A DNA stretch of 64,000 nucleotides from Argentina anserina (GCF_933775445.1 NC_065873.1:21204001-21268000), one strand, 5' to 3'; shown: positions 34,501 through 48,125, counted from the stretch's first letter. Made by a program: numbers and translations. The notes: generated by a model not told the origin, from the sequence alone.

Positions 34501-37500
34501 TACTACAGTTGTCTCTCACTTTTTGAATGATTATGAGAGGAATGGGAAGTACACAGGTGAGGACAGTTCCCAACTATCGTCTGTGTGAACTGAAATTATT
34601 TAGTGCATGGATTTTGTATTGGTCTTGACAACATATTCCTCTGCTCGTCTATGTTTGGTGCATTACGCTTAAGAAACCAGAACTATTGTTTGGCCAGACT
34701 TTAATGGGTTCTCTTTATTCTTAACTTATGTAGTTTGCTTAAAACTAAAAATATGTTACAAGCTGCAAACGTGAAAGGTGTAATATATATGCAAGTAGTG
34801 ATGATTGATTACAGATGCATTTTCACTATGTCAAGAATGTTTGTACTTCCTGCTTTGTTAGTGGCATAGTGTTACTGCTATATCTTATTTAATTAGTTTG
34901 CACCGCAATGTGTATGCTGTGATTAGAACCTAATACTTATCTAGATCTCGCCAACTTGTGCGGACTTAACCCAATCATCTGTTACGATCTAATGTCCAGG
35001 TTTCCCTTGCCTTGGTGTTATGTTGCAAAAGTTGGAAAATCCTGCATTGCGAGCATGCTTAAAAGTAGAGACTATTGAGGTACGTCTCTTTGTCCAATTA
35101 CTGTCTTTGGATCAGCTATTGCAATAATTAACATTTGCACACAAATTAAATTGTCATGTAGTTCAGTAGTTGAATGTTTCACTTTTGCCTCAAATGACCA
35201 GATTACCTGCAGCTGAGAATGAAGTGGCATTGAAAATGGGTTTAAATAAGCTTGTGAACTACATATAGTAAAAGGCTTTGATTAAAGGTTTATGAGGACC
35301 ATGTATAGCAAGTAGTAAAACACTAAATAAGAATTTGATTGCTCGTGCCATGTTTAGGTTTCACTAGAAAGATACTTCTATCTGCTATTGTTAATTTTTA
35401 TGTGCATTTAATCCATCACACCTGACATGTGCAGGGGGTCCTTGTCCGAAGAGTAGAACCCACTTGTGATGCTCATAATGTACTTAAAGAGGTATTCTGT
35501 TTGAATTTTAAGCAGTTTAATTACTTGAGTTGCTTACTTGTCAAACAGTTATGAAAGACAACTCATAAGCAATTTTTCAATGCTTCTCAGTCTATCAGCT
35601 TATGAGACCATTTGTTATTAGTATATTAGATTATTAGGTGATGATGAAAATGGGAAAGCAAAAATGTCAAGTGGGAATTAATAGAATTGGAAATAGATAA
35701 AAGCATTAGCATGTGTTGTGACTTGTAACTTGCAATAGCTACTTTCAGAGATTTATTAAGAACTCTAATGGAACATGTGCTTTTCCAGGGAGACGTGATT
35801 GTAAGCTTCGATGATGTGCATGTAGGGTGTGAAGGAACAGTACCGTTTCGATCAAATGAGCGCATTGCATTCCGTTACCTTATAAGCCAGAAGTAAGGGC
35901 CTCGTTCTTTAAAAATTAAAAATGTTAAAAACTGCATTTTGTTGTCATATGCTTTCTGTTTGTTTTGGTAATGATATATGGTCTATTGTTTAGCTCCCAA
36001 CTTCTACAGTTATGCTGGGCCAACAAAATGCTCTGGCAATGTACTGCCTTCAGTGGAGTGTGGCTCTACCTTGTCCTTAGATTATTACTATAAAGGCCTA
36101 AGGCGGACCCCTGTATGCAGGCTGTATATATTAAAGAATATAAATATAAAGTAAAAATGAGGTCCAACAATGTAGAAAAGAAGCAAGAAGGTCTAATTAG
36201 ACCACTCAGAAAGCCAAATCCCAACATGTGATGGCAATAGAATGCTTCGAACCCCCCTGTTTCCTTTGACCCATACAAAGCAAAAGGTGTCCCGCCTTTT
36301 TAAAATGATCTTCGACTTTGTCACTACTTGCATCCCACTTACTAAGAATCATTAGCATGTGATGTTCTGATTAGAGTACTTGTTGCAACCTTTTACATTT
36401 ATCCGAGGTCAAGTTCTTCCACATTTGCCTTTCGCCATCGCTGATGTCACGTTGTTCATGTTTCCTCACTGTATGGTATGCATCCATGGTCTAGTTTGTA
36501 TGCATAATCATAAGCTTTATCCTATACAGATTCGCAGGTGATGTTGCAGATCTTGGTATTATTAGAGCCGGACAATTCATGAAAGTCAAAGCAGAGTTGA
36601 ACCCACGAGTGCATTTGGTAAGTTGATAGAAATTTGAGTCCCTTATCGGCTTATCCCATTAAGTGTATAATGTCAGTCCTACGTTGTCCTTTAATTATCA
36701 TGCTAATTATTTTGATTTCTTTCTCACAACAAGGTTCCTTATCATATCGATGGTGGGCAGCCCTCTTACTTAATAATCGCTGGTTTGGTGTTTACCCCAC
36801 TCTCTGAACCATTAATAGAGTATGTCATGTGCATCTTTGAAACTCAGAAACATGCTTTTTTCATAATTTTTCATTCTTTTGAAAAGTTTTATTGATGATT
36901 TAAAAGTAACAAATTACTTATGTTTTATTGGTAGTGAGGAGTGTGATGATTCTATAGGGGTAAGTTGTGACTTGTGCAGAACAATCTTCGCGAAAAATCC
37001 TTGTTTGACAAATTTTTCTCTCTGACCAGAATGCATGTTTGTGATTTGAAAATTGAATTAATTTTTTGTTTCTTTCAGTTGAAACTTTTGGCGAAAGCAC
37101 GCTACTCTTTGGCTAGATTCAAAGGGGAACAGATTGTCATCCTATCACAGGTCAGCTGCATAGAATTACTGAACTAATCAAGGGTTTCGGTTCAGAGTTG
37201 ATCAGAGCTAATGTCTGTCCTTATTATTGTCCCATCCCAACCTTACCATGTCTAGGAGAATTATCTTTCTATTTTAATTTGCATGTTGATAAGACTTAGG
37301 AGTATTTGTGTTCACGTGTCTCTAAGTATACATTTTTCTCTCTCATGCAATAATCTTAACTTGAGTTTATCTACTCTCATCCTTTGAATCTTTCTCATTG
37401 ATAGGTCTTAGCAAATGAAGTAAATATAGGGTATGAAGATATGAGCAATCAACAGGCAAGTTATCTGTTACCATATACAAATCAGCAGACTATATAGACG

Positions 37501-37924
37501 TTCACTCTAACAAAAACCTAATTTCAGGTTTTGAAGTTAAATGGAACTCCAATAAAGAACATTCGTCATTTAGCGCACCTTGTTGATTGTAAGTAGTATC
37601 AGCCATTTATAAATATCAACTGTTTAGTTTATCCCAACTTTCAACTTATTTTATTAAGTGGGGCTCTGCTCTTATTCAGCCTGCAAGCACAAGTACTTGG
37701 TCTTTGAATTTGAAGACAACTACATTACAGTTCTTGAAAGAGAAGCAGCACTAGCCTCTTCAACTAGCATTCTCAAAGATTATGGGATTCCAGCTGAAAG
37801 ATCTTCCGATCTGTTGGAGCCCTATATAGATTCAGCTGTGGACGGCCAAGCTGACCAGGAGGATTTGGGCGACAGTCCGGTCTCAAATCTGGAAATTGGC
37901 TTTGATGGACTTATTTGGGCTTAA
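31522..37924 (+). CDS. DEG2: chloroplast Deg/HtrA serine protease DEG2
   Basis: Twenty-one exons can be placed and sum to 1,866 nt, in frame, for 621 residues. Their starts are 31522, 31816, 32129, 32380, 32537, 33009, 33178, 33841, 34071, 34274, 34457, 35000, 35435, 35789, 36530, 36734, 36935, 37079, 37405, 37528 and 37680. Residues 1-~65 are Ser-rich and look like a plastid transit peptide. The trypsin-like domain has the full triad: His173 (NAHC), Asp204 (CDIALL) and Ser282 (GNSGGP). PDZ domains follow, including [14 protein letters not shown] and [13 protein letters not shown]. Length and domain order match Arabidopsis DEG2 (about 607 residues), a stromal-side thylakoid protease linked to photosystem turnover. 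Introns 4 and 19 use GC donors (CAG|GCAAGT in both). The gene looks intact. Confidence 0.93.
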
Positions 37925-38361
37925 TTATCACCCAGGTAAACCAGATTTTCCCCAATACAAGCCAAGGCCTCAATAGGAACATAGTGAATAAATGTAAGGC
38001 ATAGAATAGTCTCTAAATTATTGCTATTTGAGTTTAGAGTTTCTTAAGAGAGCAGTGTAACAATTTTCCCATCTGTTGTTGAGGTAGCATAAATTGTAAG
38101 TTTGTATCCATACTCCAGTGAGTCCAGTCACGCAGGAGATCATTGTTGTAATTGGTACTGTAACAAAATAGTAATAAGCTATTGATTCTTTAACTTTATA
38201 GAAATTACATTCATGGTTCACCACTTCACCTTATTTCTTTTACATAGCCCCACAGTATATTAGAAAGAGAGGAGAAAACTATTGAAGGTAGGTATGACTT
38301 TGACCTTGACTTTGTTTTTTTTTGGTGATGGACCTTGACTCTGTCTTTTTGGTTGTGAAAA

Positions 38362-39834
38362 TTACAGAGATGACTTGATGTCATTGGCTACGTTTTGAGC
38401 ATCCTCATTAGATCCGTATAATCCTCTTCTTGATAGTCCCACACAATACAAACCATTCTTGCCCTTCCAGTGGTTTGGAAAACTTGGTCTTGGGAGCCCA
38501 TCTTCTTTCAAAAGATAATCATCCCCCTAGTCATAATATAAACATTATCATATAATTGAGGCCTAGAAACAAGGACTACTATATTTTGTTTACTGTAGTT
38601 GATTAGTAATAATAATCACCTTGAGCCACAAATTTGTTGATCTCTTGAATCCGGTGCAGAAAATGATCGAGTCAAACTGGTATGATTTTCCATTTTTGAG
38701 TTCCACATTGTTTCCTCTAATGCAGCCTATTTCTGCAGGTAAGACCTGGATGGATAACAAAAACCATGGTAACATAAAAAGTGTTCAGATATAGTATCGT
38801 TTTAGACTTTTCTTCATTTGTCTTGTTCGTATGAAAATGATGTATGAAGGAGAGGGGTTCTGCTATGTTTACCTGAATCTCGCCGGACTTGATCTTACTA
38901 CAGGTGCCGACATCAATAGCCGGGTATTTGCCGTACTTGATCTTCATAAAGAAAGGACCCTCTTTTGGCCTGGCTATCCCATACTTGCCAAGGTCACCAA
39001 AAACCAACTTGCTAAGCAAAACCATCAAAGCATCCACTTTGCCTAATGAAAGATATCTCAACAAAACTAAGGCCAGATAAACCATCCTCTTAGACAAAAA
39101 ATGAACCTGTCATCACAACATATCATAAGGTTAAGGTTAATTAAGCTAAATCCTACATTTCACCATATATAGTAAAAATGCAACTATGCAAGTTAGATTT
39201 GAGTAGTATTTACCGGGCTCCGAACAATTATTGAAGTACTTGCACCATGGTTTGCCAGATCCAGAGCAATTTCCATACCGGAATTCCCAGAGCCGACCAC
39301 CAGAACATTCGTGTTCTTGAACTCAACCCCGGATTTGAATCGAGTCGAATGAAGAACCTTCCCATCAAAACTACCCAACCCTTGAATCTCTGGCACATAT
39401 GGATCTGTTGCTTCACCAGTAGCCACCACCAGAAACCTTCCTAGAAACTCCTCCATCTCACCACCACGGCCCTCATTATTGTTCATCGTCTTCACCACCC
39501 ATCTCTCAGAACCCTGATCATAACTTGCAAACTCGACATTTCTCTGGTACATGGGACTGATCTTGAAATGTGCAACGTAGTCATCCAAGTACTGAATGAA
39601 CTGTTTTTTGGGTACATACGTGGGACAAGAAGACGGAAATGACATGTGGGGGAGCTCACAGAACTGCTTCTGAAGGTGAAGGTGGAGACGATCGTAGGAG
39701 TACTTCTTCCAAAGAGAAGCAAAACAGTCCTCTCTTTCCAGAAGTACGTATGGGATTTCGAGTCGGCTGAGACAGCCAGCAACGGCGAGGCCGGAAGGGC
39801 CAGCCCCGACTATGATCACCACTGCTTCCGGCAT
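38362..39834 (-). CDS. YUC10: YUCCA-type flavin monooxygenase (YUC10-like)
   Basis: Four exons, 39214-39834, 38873-39106, 38620-38745 and 38362-38526, sum to 1,146 nt for 381 residues, the usual YUC10/YUC11 length. The FAD motif is GAGPSGLA (10-17), the monooxygenase ATGE motif is at 138-141, and the NADPH motif is GSGNSG (181-186). A late FCTGFKRS segment corresponds to the FATGY signature. YUCCA enzymes convert indole-3-pyruvate to indole-3-acetic acid, the main auxin synthesis step, in the cytosol. The C-terminus ends NDIKSSL as in the YUC10 clade, which lacks the longer tail of other YUCCAs. It converges on DEG2 with 437 bp between stop codons. The symbol rests on recalled similarity, so an orthologue of YUC11 is possible. 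Confidence 0.88.
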
Positions 39835-39849
39835 ATTTCGTTGGTGTAT

Positions 39850-42800
39850 GTGCAGGAGTAGTGTATACTTATGGCAAGGTGGGGTTAAGCTTAGTCGCTA
39901 TATATATTAATTTGTTAACATGACCAGCTAGCAAGATTGAGAGTGGGTTGGCGCTTTTATATATATATTTCTAGCATAGGCACGATTTGGAACTTCTTGC
40001 TGCGTTTCGACTCTCGAGGATATTTTTATTTATGGAAAATGAAAATGAGCAACTGATAATCTTAAATAGAAAGAAACGGCTTGTATGCACCAAGGTGTGC
40101 AACCACCGTCAAATAGTTTAGTTATATCGAGATAATCTCATCTTTTAATTTGTGGAGAAAATTCTCAGCCATCAGATTTGTTTTGTTTTTAGAAGCCCTT
40201 AACGGTCAACAACTGTTGACTGAAAAAAGAGATAAAACTTAAAAGAGGGGTCGGCACTGTTGTGTCGGATGGATTGTGAACCCATTCAGATTATAGGAGG
40301 TGTGGTGGTGGCTCTCGGGCACTTCGTGGTGGTTTTGCCGGATCCACCTCCATTTCACAAATCCCATGGTAAGGCCGAGGTAAACTCCAGCCAAGCAAAG
40401 AAAGCAAGGAAGAAGTTAGGGAATAAACAAAACCCAGGCTTTAAAATAGGACAATTGTTCTCTGTTCCATGGTTGGATAACAAGATCCAATTTGGTTATT
40501 TACTTTAGATCAGATGCAGTCGGGGGGAATGGACTAAAGGAGACGCGGGAATATTAGAGTGATGGTAAGAATGGAAAGATGGAGGCGCAGCCCGATGTGG
40601 CGGTCTGCAATTAGAAACGCCAAAATTGGGCGGCGGCGCTAAATTTGAAGTGAAGGGTTCGGGTTCGGGTTCGGGGCAGTTTGGGGTTTTTGAATAAACG
40701 GAGACAAACCTCTGTTATTTAAAGAGTCACGTGTTGAGTCACTGAATACACTCTCTAAATAGAATTATCAAACAAGACATTCTAGATTTCTAGTTATGAA
40801 CGCTTCGTGCATATATTTTCCCTTAAAATATGAACCACTTTCTTAACCTTACCACTTATAAAACATGCATGGAAAAGGTATAGCACATTCCCTTCACGAA
40901 CTCAAAAAATGTGAAAACGAACAACCCGATTAGTGTGATTAAAAAAAGTAATCAACTTCACCATGCATATTCTCAGGAAACAGATTGAACTCATGGAAGA
41001 GTTTACCCGATTGTTATTTACTTATTTTACCATTTGTATGTATGATGCTTTCTGCTTAAAATGAAATGCCTCGAGCAAAAACTGCGGCCAACTTTGAATT
41101 AGGAATACATGTACAATATGAAGCCAAGGGATACATATATTTGACCAATCTATAGCTAGTATCAAGTAGTAGCAAGTTTTAACAGTTTATGATTTGGTAT
41201 AATAGACTAACAGTTGTTTCCGGAAGGAATAATTAGCAACATTATATATCGTATTTTACTTTGCATACACAACTTTACCTAAAGGTACGTAACTCCTACA
41301 CGATTAGAGGCGCAATAATTCTAGTAATATTTTTTTGCTAAATTTATCTTTGCAAAAGAGATTTAGATTAAAAATTGTTGAATCAATATTCAAGACATCA
41401 TATGCTCCAACGCATATCTAATTTTTCAAACGGAGAACATAATATGCATTAAACTATGCTAGTAAACTTGTATCAATTTCCGCTTGGACCAAAAAATAGA
41501 AACCATTACTTTTCACAATAATGATGCATGGTGATATTTAGGGATCAACACTCATGTCCTTACAATTTCAAATCCTAAATAATTAGTTCGATGTGATTCT
41601 TTTAATTTCAAAGTTTACATTGAATTGTATATAGTAAATAAATGTCGCATCATGTTTTTATCGTGCATGTTATAATCACTATATAAATTAGAAATTGTAT
41701 GTTTCTACTCCAATTTAAACAAAAACTAGAAGATGTGTAGTGTGGGATTCGAAGATGAAACGATATATATTGATGACTTGTCATGAAGTAAAATTTACGG
41801 AAATCTTGTTGGGTAGCTTGAATCACACCATACATCTTTATTATTTCATTGAAAACCCTTCCATTTGTTAGCTGCCTGCTATCTCCTTTTCCATTCAAAC
41901 GTACTCTGATTACTCTGAAGCCCTGCAACTGGCTGCAAGGCTTCATTTATGGTTCATATAGTTGGCTCTCGATCACCCTCATCATTTACTTGTTCATATG
42001 CCATATTTGCTCCTATTTAGGGTTTGATATGTGCCACTATGGAAAGAAGCAATTATATCATACCTAAGTCTTTGATTTATTGAGTATCTTCCAAGTCTAA
42101 GTTTCACAGAAGTAAAAGAACTTATAATATGGGGCAATGATCGATATTCTGTGCTTTGCAAGAGAATGATTTATGGGAAGCTTTTGCCGACTACTGTCTA
42201 CATATATAGCATGTTTCGTGTGCAAGTATATGTAGTCCGTGTACTTTATTAGAGCTTAAGTTAGGTAGATTCACCAAATTAATTTCACGATAACGCTTAA
42301 GCAAAGCACTATACTCAATTGAGGAAATTATTTCCACGTACGTGAAGATCAAGATATTTCGTCTATCATATAACTTATATAAGCATAATATATACTCATG
42401 GCCGAACATGAGATTTTGAGCCCTAAGATGAGTTTCAAAATGGTGCCTTCTAAAACCAACTTCATTTTATATTGAATATAGATAACATATCCCAAACGTT
42501 TAATCACAAACTCCAAACCAAGACATAAAGGTTAAAACAAAAATAGTCATGCTTCTAGTAATAAAATCACACTCCCTAGTGATATTGTATTGTCATGGTG
42601 CCCTTAAGACCCCTGGTGCTTAAGGCGGTTGCCTTTTAGGTCTCATTTGGTATCCGGAAAGGAAAGTAGTTAATTTGGAATTCTCATAAGAAGGGAACTT
42701 GAATAGGAATTGAACTTTCCTTTCTAGTGATATGTGACAAAGAGAAGTTAGAAAAAATGTTTAAAAACTTGTAATTCATGGAATAAAATAATATATTATG

Positions 42801-43260
42801 AGTAATAAATGTAAAGAATTTAATTTAAAAAGGAAGTTAGTTCCTTTGGTCATCCCCCCCCCCCCCCCCCCAACACACACAACACTTCAAAAATGGCCTT
42901 AGGCCTCCCCTCAAGTCCGGACCATATACTAGGGGATGCTATAGTTAATGCCAACCAATTAGCAAGGCATCAAATCTGACCAATCAAATGTTGTTCGGTC
43001 ATTACCAAATAAAAAAATGCTGTTCGGCCACTCAATCTCATTTGAACAAATTCTGATATGAGGTTATTAGATGATCAAACCCAAGAAGCAAGTGGAACCC
43101 AAAACTCTGGTGCTTATTCTATACATGTTATATATGATGACAAAGAAGCCAGCTTCTAGAGTTCTAGGCTTATAGGGTAGCTACTCTTATTATTATTATT
43201 TGAAATAAACTACTACTCCTATTTATTTTGTTAGAACTTAGAAGCAACCGTGTTCGTGAT
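39850..43260. other. gene-poor intergenic region
   Basis: No gene is supported. Seen: a GGGTTC hexamer repeat near 40658-40675, an 18-nt poly-C run at 42854-42871, and otherwise AT-rich sequence. The short ORFs at 40260 and 41650 have no recognisable family. Confidence 0.5.
42854..42871. repeat. poly-C homopolymer (18 nt)
   Basis: Eighteen consecutive C followed by AACACACACAACAC. This length is prone to sequencing error, so the exact count is unsure. Confidence 0.85.
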
Positions 43261-43275
43261 CGACAATTATTCATT

Positions 43276-43970
43276 GAGAAATTTTAAATACACACTTTTA
43301 ATTACTTAATACACATTCATATTATTTTACAATTCAAATCAGATTTTATATTTATACTAAATGACTACAATGACATGTGTAATAGAAAATTTAAATATTA
43401 GAAATGGAAACTAATAAAGTATGAAACTAAAGTTTTTACAAAGTTTCTAATGGCTTTACTTTTACTTCTATGGAAATTTAAATGAATTTTTTCGATAAAC
43501 AATGCATTTATTTTTGTCCATCAAGAGAATCATAATTTCCAAGTTTAGAACTCCAAATTTGGTAATTTATGTTAAGAAATTAAAATTCTCCTTCTACTAG
43601 ATTTCAAATTATTTTTTCATGCATATATACACCCCGTTTTTGCTTCATATGTAGCAACAATTTGAGCTATGTCTTCTTCATCTTGTTTATTGTTTTCATG
43701 TTTTAAGATCTGAAGCAATAAGGAGAACAATATATGTAATCAAATATGGACATCTATAAATGTCAATATTTATAATTATATACTAATCATATCTAATAAT
43801 TTAGACTGTGTAGTTAAATAAAAAGATATTTCATGGTTTTTGGGACAAATGACATTTTAGGTATTATGGGTTGTGTATTTAATAAAATAGTAGATTGAAA
43901 ATTTTAATATGTGGTGTATTGAGTAAGAAGTGTGTATCAAGAAATTATTTGAGTGTAATTAAAACTTCTC
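43276..43970. mobile_element. Mutator-type MITE (695 bp)
   Basis: The ends GAGAAATTTTAAATACAC and the complement of GTGTAATTAAAACTTCTC are inverted repeats, followed inside by mirrored CTTAATACACA/GTGTATTGAG sequence. A perfect 9-bp duplication TTATTCATT is at 43267-43275 and 43971-43979. There is no coding sequence. Confidence 0.75.
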
Positions 43971-44012
43971 TTATTCATTGTATTCTAATAATAGCGTCTC
44001 ACATATTATATA

Positions 44013-44973
44013 GGCATAAATGCCGATTTACACCCTAAATTTGGTTATAATTGTCAATTTGCACCATAAACTTGTATTTGAGTCAATTTACCTCCTAAAC
44101 TTGGTAAAAATTGCCGATTTTGCACCATATCCGTTAAATTTAATATTTTCCATCCAATTTTAAGTCACATGCCATGCATTTGAGAGGCAGTATTATCATT
44201 ATATATTTATTCATATTTAATAATGAAATAAATTAATAAAATTACTTAAGAGGAACACTTGTTACAATATTTTTTTTTTCAAAACATGTTATTGATTTAT
44301 ATATTTATTATTTTACGTGATATGGTATGTTAAAAGATATTAAACTAATATAAATAAATACATTGAAAATTAAAAATAAATGTTTGTTCCGGGAGAATTA
44401 CTATTCAACCATTGTGTGTGTCTTAGCCTAAGTAGGTTTCCTGTTAGAAATAGATTCGCATCTCTGTAATAGATTAGAACTCCGAATCCTACGAGATTGT
44501 GGTTATGTAATGTCTTTATATAAGTCATATTATCAATCAATAAACAGTTACGTTATGTTCAATTACATCGTTATTATTCTCATTTCGTTCCTCCTCCAAC
44601 AATGTGTACATATAAAAATATATATATATACACAATACACTATATTTGAATGGGTGGGTATGTTGAATATATAATTCAAAGTATGGTTAAGTATGTAGAA
44701 AAAAGATGTAAATAAATAATTTGATTAAAAAATAATCCTCCTTTAAAGAATATTTTTATTTGTTTTTAAGAAAAATATAAATAGAAAATGACAACAATAC
44801 CCCTCATGTGCATGACATGTGACACAAAATTGGATAGAAATAGTTAAATTTAATAGATGGGGTGCAAATCATTAATTTTTACCAATTTTATGAGGTAAAT
44901 TGACTCAAATACAAATTCGGGGTGCAAATTGACAATTTCAACCAAATTTAAGGTGTATTTTGACAATTTTACC
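44013..44973. mobile_element. Mutator-type element with long inverted repeats (961 bp)
   Basis: The outer ~130 bp on each side are inverted copies. The left reads ACACCCTAAATTTGGTTATA, the right complement ACACCTTAAATTTGGTTGAA, and both continue with GTCAATTTGCACC and TGAGTCAATTTACCTC. A perfect 9-bp duplication TATTATATA is at 44004-44012 and 44974-44982. It lies only 33 bp from the duplication of the preceding MITE and holds a nested LTR-like insert. Confidence 0.8.
44452..44602. mobile_element. possible short LTR fragment nested in the Mutator-type element
   Basis: The segment begins TGTTAGAAATAG and ends CTCCTCCAACA, with a TATA-like CTTTATATAAG inside, resembling a short copia or TRIM LTR. 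No target duplication could be found, so the boundaries are uncertain. Confidence 0.35.
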
Positions 44974-45445
44974 TATTATATATAATACAGTCACACACTC
45001 ACACCCGGCAATTGTATATATTAATTAACAATAATTGGTTTCAGTTTATGTATGACAGATCGATGTACTCTTTCTGCATAAATAAGACATGTTCTTTACC
45101 TACGTACCCATGCTATTCTTCGTGGAGAAAAAAGAGTACACGTCAATATGTTCAACTAATTCAAAGAAAAAATTATTGTGCTCGGGAGCATATTATACGT
45201 CCGAAAATTCCGAGGCCGGCATTATATTATATATATATATATATATTAATTCAACTATCAATTGTCTAAAGAAAAATGAAAAACGACCGTGACACCAGCG
45301 ATAATAAATGAGCCAGTGGCTATTATTGTACGTGGTAACACCAAGTAAGCACATCAAAATTTTCTTAATTTGTACAGTACATGCGCGATACTCTGCTAAC
45401 AAATCTAATTTCCTTAAATAATAGAGTTGGCTATTTTTTAATATA

Positions 45446-46039
45446 TGTTGGAGAGGAGAGATCCCACATCTAAGAAGTGATAAAGAAAATAAAATTTATA
45501 AGTGGGTGGATAATAACGAATTGTACTAAGGCATTTTGTGATTAAAACTCAACACTTGTGATGTGGCTAAGTTGGAACAATATCGGTACAGTTGGTCCAT
45601 GAGCCACACTTGTCGCTGTTTAACATGGTATCAGAGCGAGTCTCTCTCCAGTCGCGCCTCTAATTTGTCGTGGGCCCGAGTTGAGTGTCATTTTGTCATG
45701 GGCCCAAGATAGGTGTCATTATCATACCATCGGAGAGTTTCCGATTGGATGGTTCACCAAGTGTCGTTGGTTACTGGACCTTGGTTTATTTCGTCCCAGT
45801 ATGTGGGATGTTAATCTGTCACATGCATACCTAAAAATTAGGTTGCACGTGAGGGGGTGTGTTGGAGAGGAGATATCTCACATCTAAGAAGTGACAGAGA
45901 AAATAAAGCTTATAAGTGGGTGGATCATAACCAATTGTACTGATGCCTTTTGTGATTAAAACTCAACACCTGTGAGGTGGTTAAATTAAGACAATATCGG
46001 TACAGTTGGTCCATGAACCACACTCGTCACTGTTTAAAA
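45446..46039. mobile_element. TRIM retrotransposon with both LTRs (594 bp)
   Basis: Two 180-bp direct repeats (45446-45625 and 45860-46039) both begin TGTTGGAGAGGAGA. The first ends TTTAACA; the second ends TTTAAAA by one change. Right after the first LTR is TGGTATCAGAGC (45626-45637), the primer-binding site complementary to initiator tRNA-Met. A purine tract GAGGGGGTG (45851-45859) precedes the second LTR. The 5-bp duplication ATATA flanks it (45441-45445, 46040-46044). The internal part is only 234 bp and non-coding, which defines a terminal-repeat retrotransposon in miniature. It depends on another element's proteins. Confidence 0.9.
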
Positions 46040-46049
46040 ATATATATTT

Positions 46050-48040
46050 TTTCTCTCGATCGATGACAAGTTTGCTAAAAACTTGTGATTTGCATGTTAA
46101 TATAAATCTTCATCCATGTTAAGCTATTCTTTGACCCTCGATCAATGGAAAGTATTGAGGCGTCTTGATAAATTATAGATATAAGATATGTATAGTTAGT
46201 TCAAATTCATTTGGAAGGTGTACGTGTTGATTTGGAATTCCTGTTATTGATTATCAGCATCATGCTTTGATTCCTTTAAAATCTCAATGTGTTCTGTGTA
46301 TACATACATATATTTCAATTATTTATAAACTGTATGTGACTATGTGCATGATCGAGTGAATCCGCCGGCGCCAAAGTCAACGGTGGCATGTCTCCATATA
46401 TTGTCTTCACTCTTCACTACTTCAACACGACATTTCAACGGGGTAAACTGGAATAGGTTTCCATTATCCTCACCGCAGTAGTTTACTAGTTTGCTCACTT
46501 GTAATCTTGTATCAGTTGTAGCTAGATAGCTCGTTAGTCACTTTCGGTCCCTTAAATTCCAGCTACTCATTCTGAGACTCGATCAATTGACTTCATATTT
46601 CCCTTACCAAAATAACTTCTCGTTAATTAAGAATGATAGTTCTAATTTATTCAAAAAGAATGATAAGTCTAATTAATAAGGATCGATTGCTCATTGGGAC
46701 TTCCCTTCTAAATTTTAGGCTAAAGATATTATAATAATATAATATATATTACACTAGCACATGTTGTTGACGTGCTCTAAGTCTTTACCAAGAGTACCGT
46801 GCATACCTGAGAAGAAGAAAAATAAAAAGTACTACATCCATAGAAAATTCGATGCTGCAGCGCTGTATGCGTGGAGCGGCCCTAATTTATCGTACATACA
46901 CTTCACATATCATACGTGTATTTCAAGACACCCTCTATCCACCGTTTGATTCAGTATGTAAGATATGCAGCGCTGCACAGTACCCAAACCCCCACATGCA
47001 TGATTGACTGTAAAATATGCGAGTTCTTCTACGTAGTGCATCACTGTGCATGTAGCCATGTAGGGCTTATCTTATATATATGTAATATGTTTATGAACAC
47101 TAATTTTCTCAATATCTAGTGTGGCCTAATTGATTTTTATGTGGACGTACACTTCAAGGAGCGGCAAATGCTCCGGTGAATATCAATGATGAATTAACTA
47201 CTCAAACCAGATGTATATCACTATATCGAAGCTTGCATTCGCAGACTTAACGAAAGCAAAGTTGGTGCTCACATGGATGGCAACGTCGACTGTTGTTGCA
47301 AGAATCCATGTCATGATTATAAGCATCGCACTCATCCTCTACCTACCTCTAAAGGAAGAGATCGATCAGATACAATTCGATCTGATATATATATATACTA
47401 ATTTATGTGTGTATGGAATAAATTGATCATCAGGGGAGCCATATCAGAATATCAGATCGAATTGTGTTTGATCGCTACGTCGTTATTCAGACACCTCTCT
47501 GAAAGCCTGTAAACCAATTAGTATATCTATCTTATAATCGTGTTCTTTATTTGTTTTACTTACTCTTACTCGATCTAAAGTATAATTGCGACCAAGTAAT
47601 GTAGTAATTTTGAGTATCTTCAAAGTCTGATGAATACATGAAATTATGGACCACGATTGTATTAATAGATCAAGCATACAGTACGTTACGCTAAATATAT
47701 GCATAAATCATGGACCACGACTATAATTATCTAATTAAATATGCATCTAAACCCTCTGGTTGATCTTTGAATCATCCTCAACAGAGTTAATATACATGTA
47801 CAACTGGGGAGAGGTTTTCTATGGTTCTACGAAGTTTCTCCATGGTGTGTTTGAAAAGCTTATACATATATTACTGTTGACTTTAAAACTAAGCTTAATT
47901 ATGCAGATCATTGTCATATATAAAATCATCATGGATGTTGAAGATTTCTATGTATTTCGTGTCTGATTAGTAAAAAGAAATGCCATGTTGAAGATTGAAA
48001 TACAGTTTGTCTGATAAGTAATAAGAAAATATGAAAAAAC
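46050..48040. other. gene-poor intergenic region
   Basis: AT-rich sequence with only short unrecognised ORFs. No repeat boundary was found. Confidence 0.5.
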
Positions 48041-48045
48041 AAATT

Positions 48046-48052
48046 GTTGACA

Positions 48053-48085
<33 letters not shown>

Positions 48086-48125
48086 ACCTTAATCTGGCGC
48101 CTTAGACCAACTCGGCCATATCAAC
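48046..48125 (-). tRNA. tRNA-Leu(AAG), copy 1
   Basis: An 80-nt type II tRNA. The acceptor stem GTTGATA pairs with TGTCAAC (one wobble). The anticodon stem CCAGA/TCTGG has loop TTAAGGT, giving AAG. There is a variable arm, and the T-arm B-box is GGGTTCAAATCCC. A T6 run follows on the transcribed strand. There is no intron. Confidence 0.95.

Noticed and set aside
40260..40508. 82-codon ORF near the YUCCA promoter
   Set aside because: No family resemblance, no supporting splice or promoter evidence.
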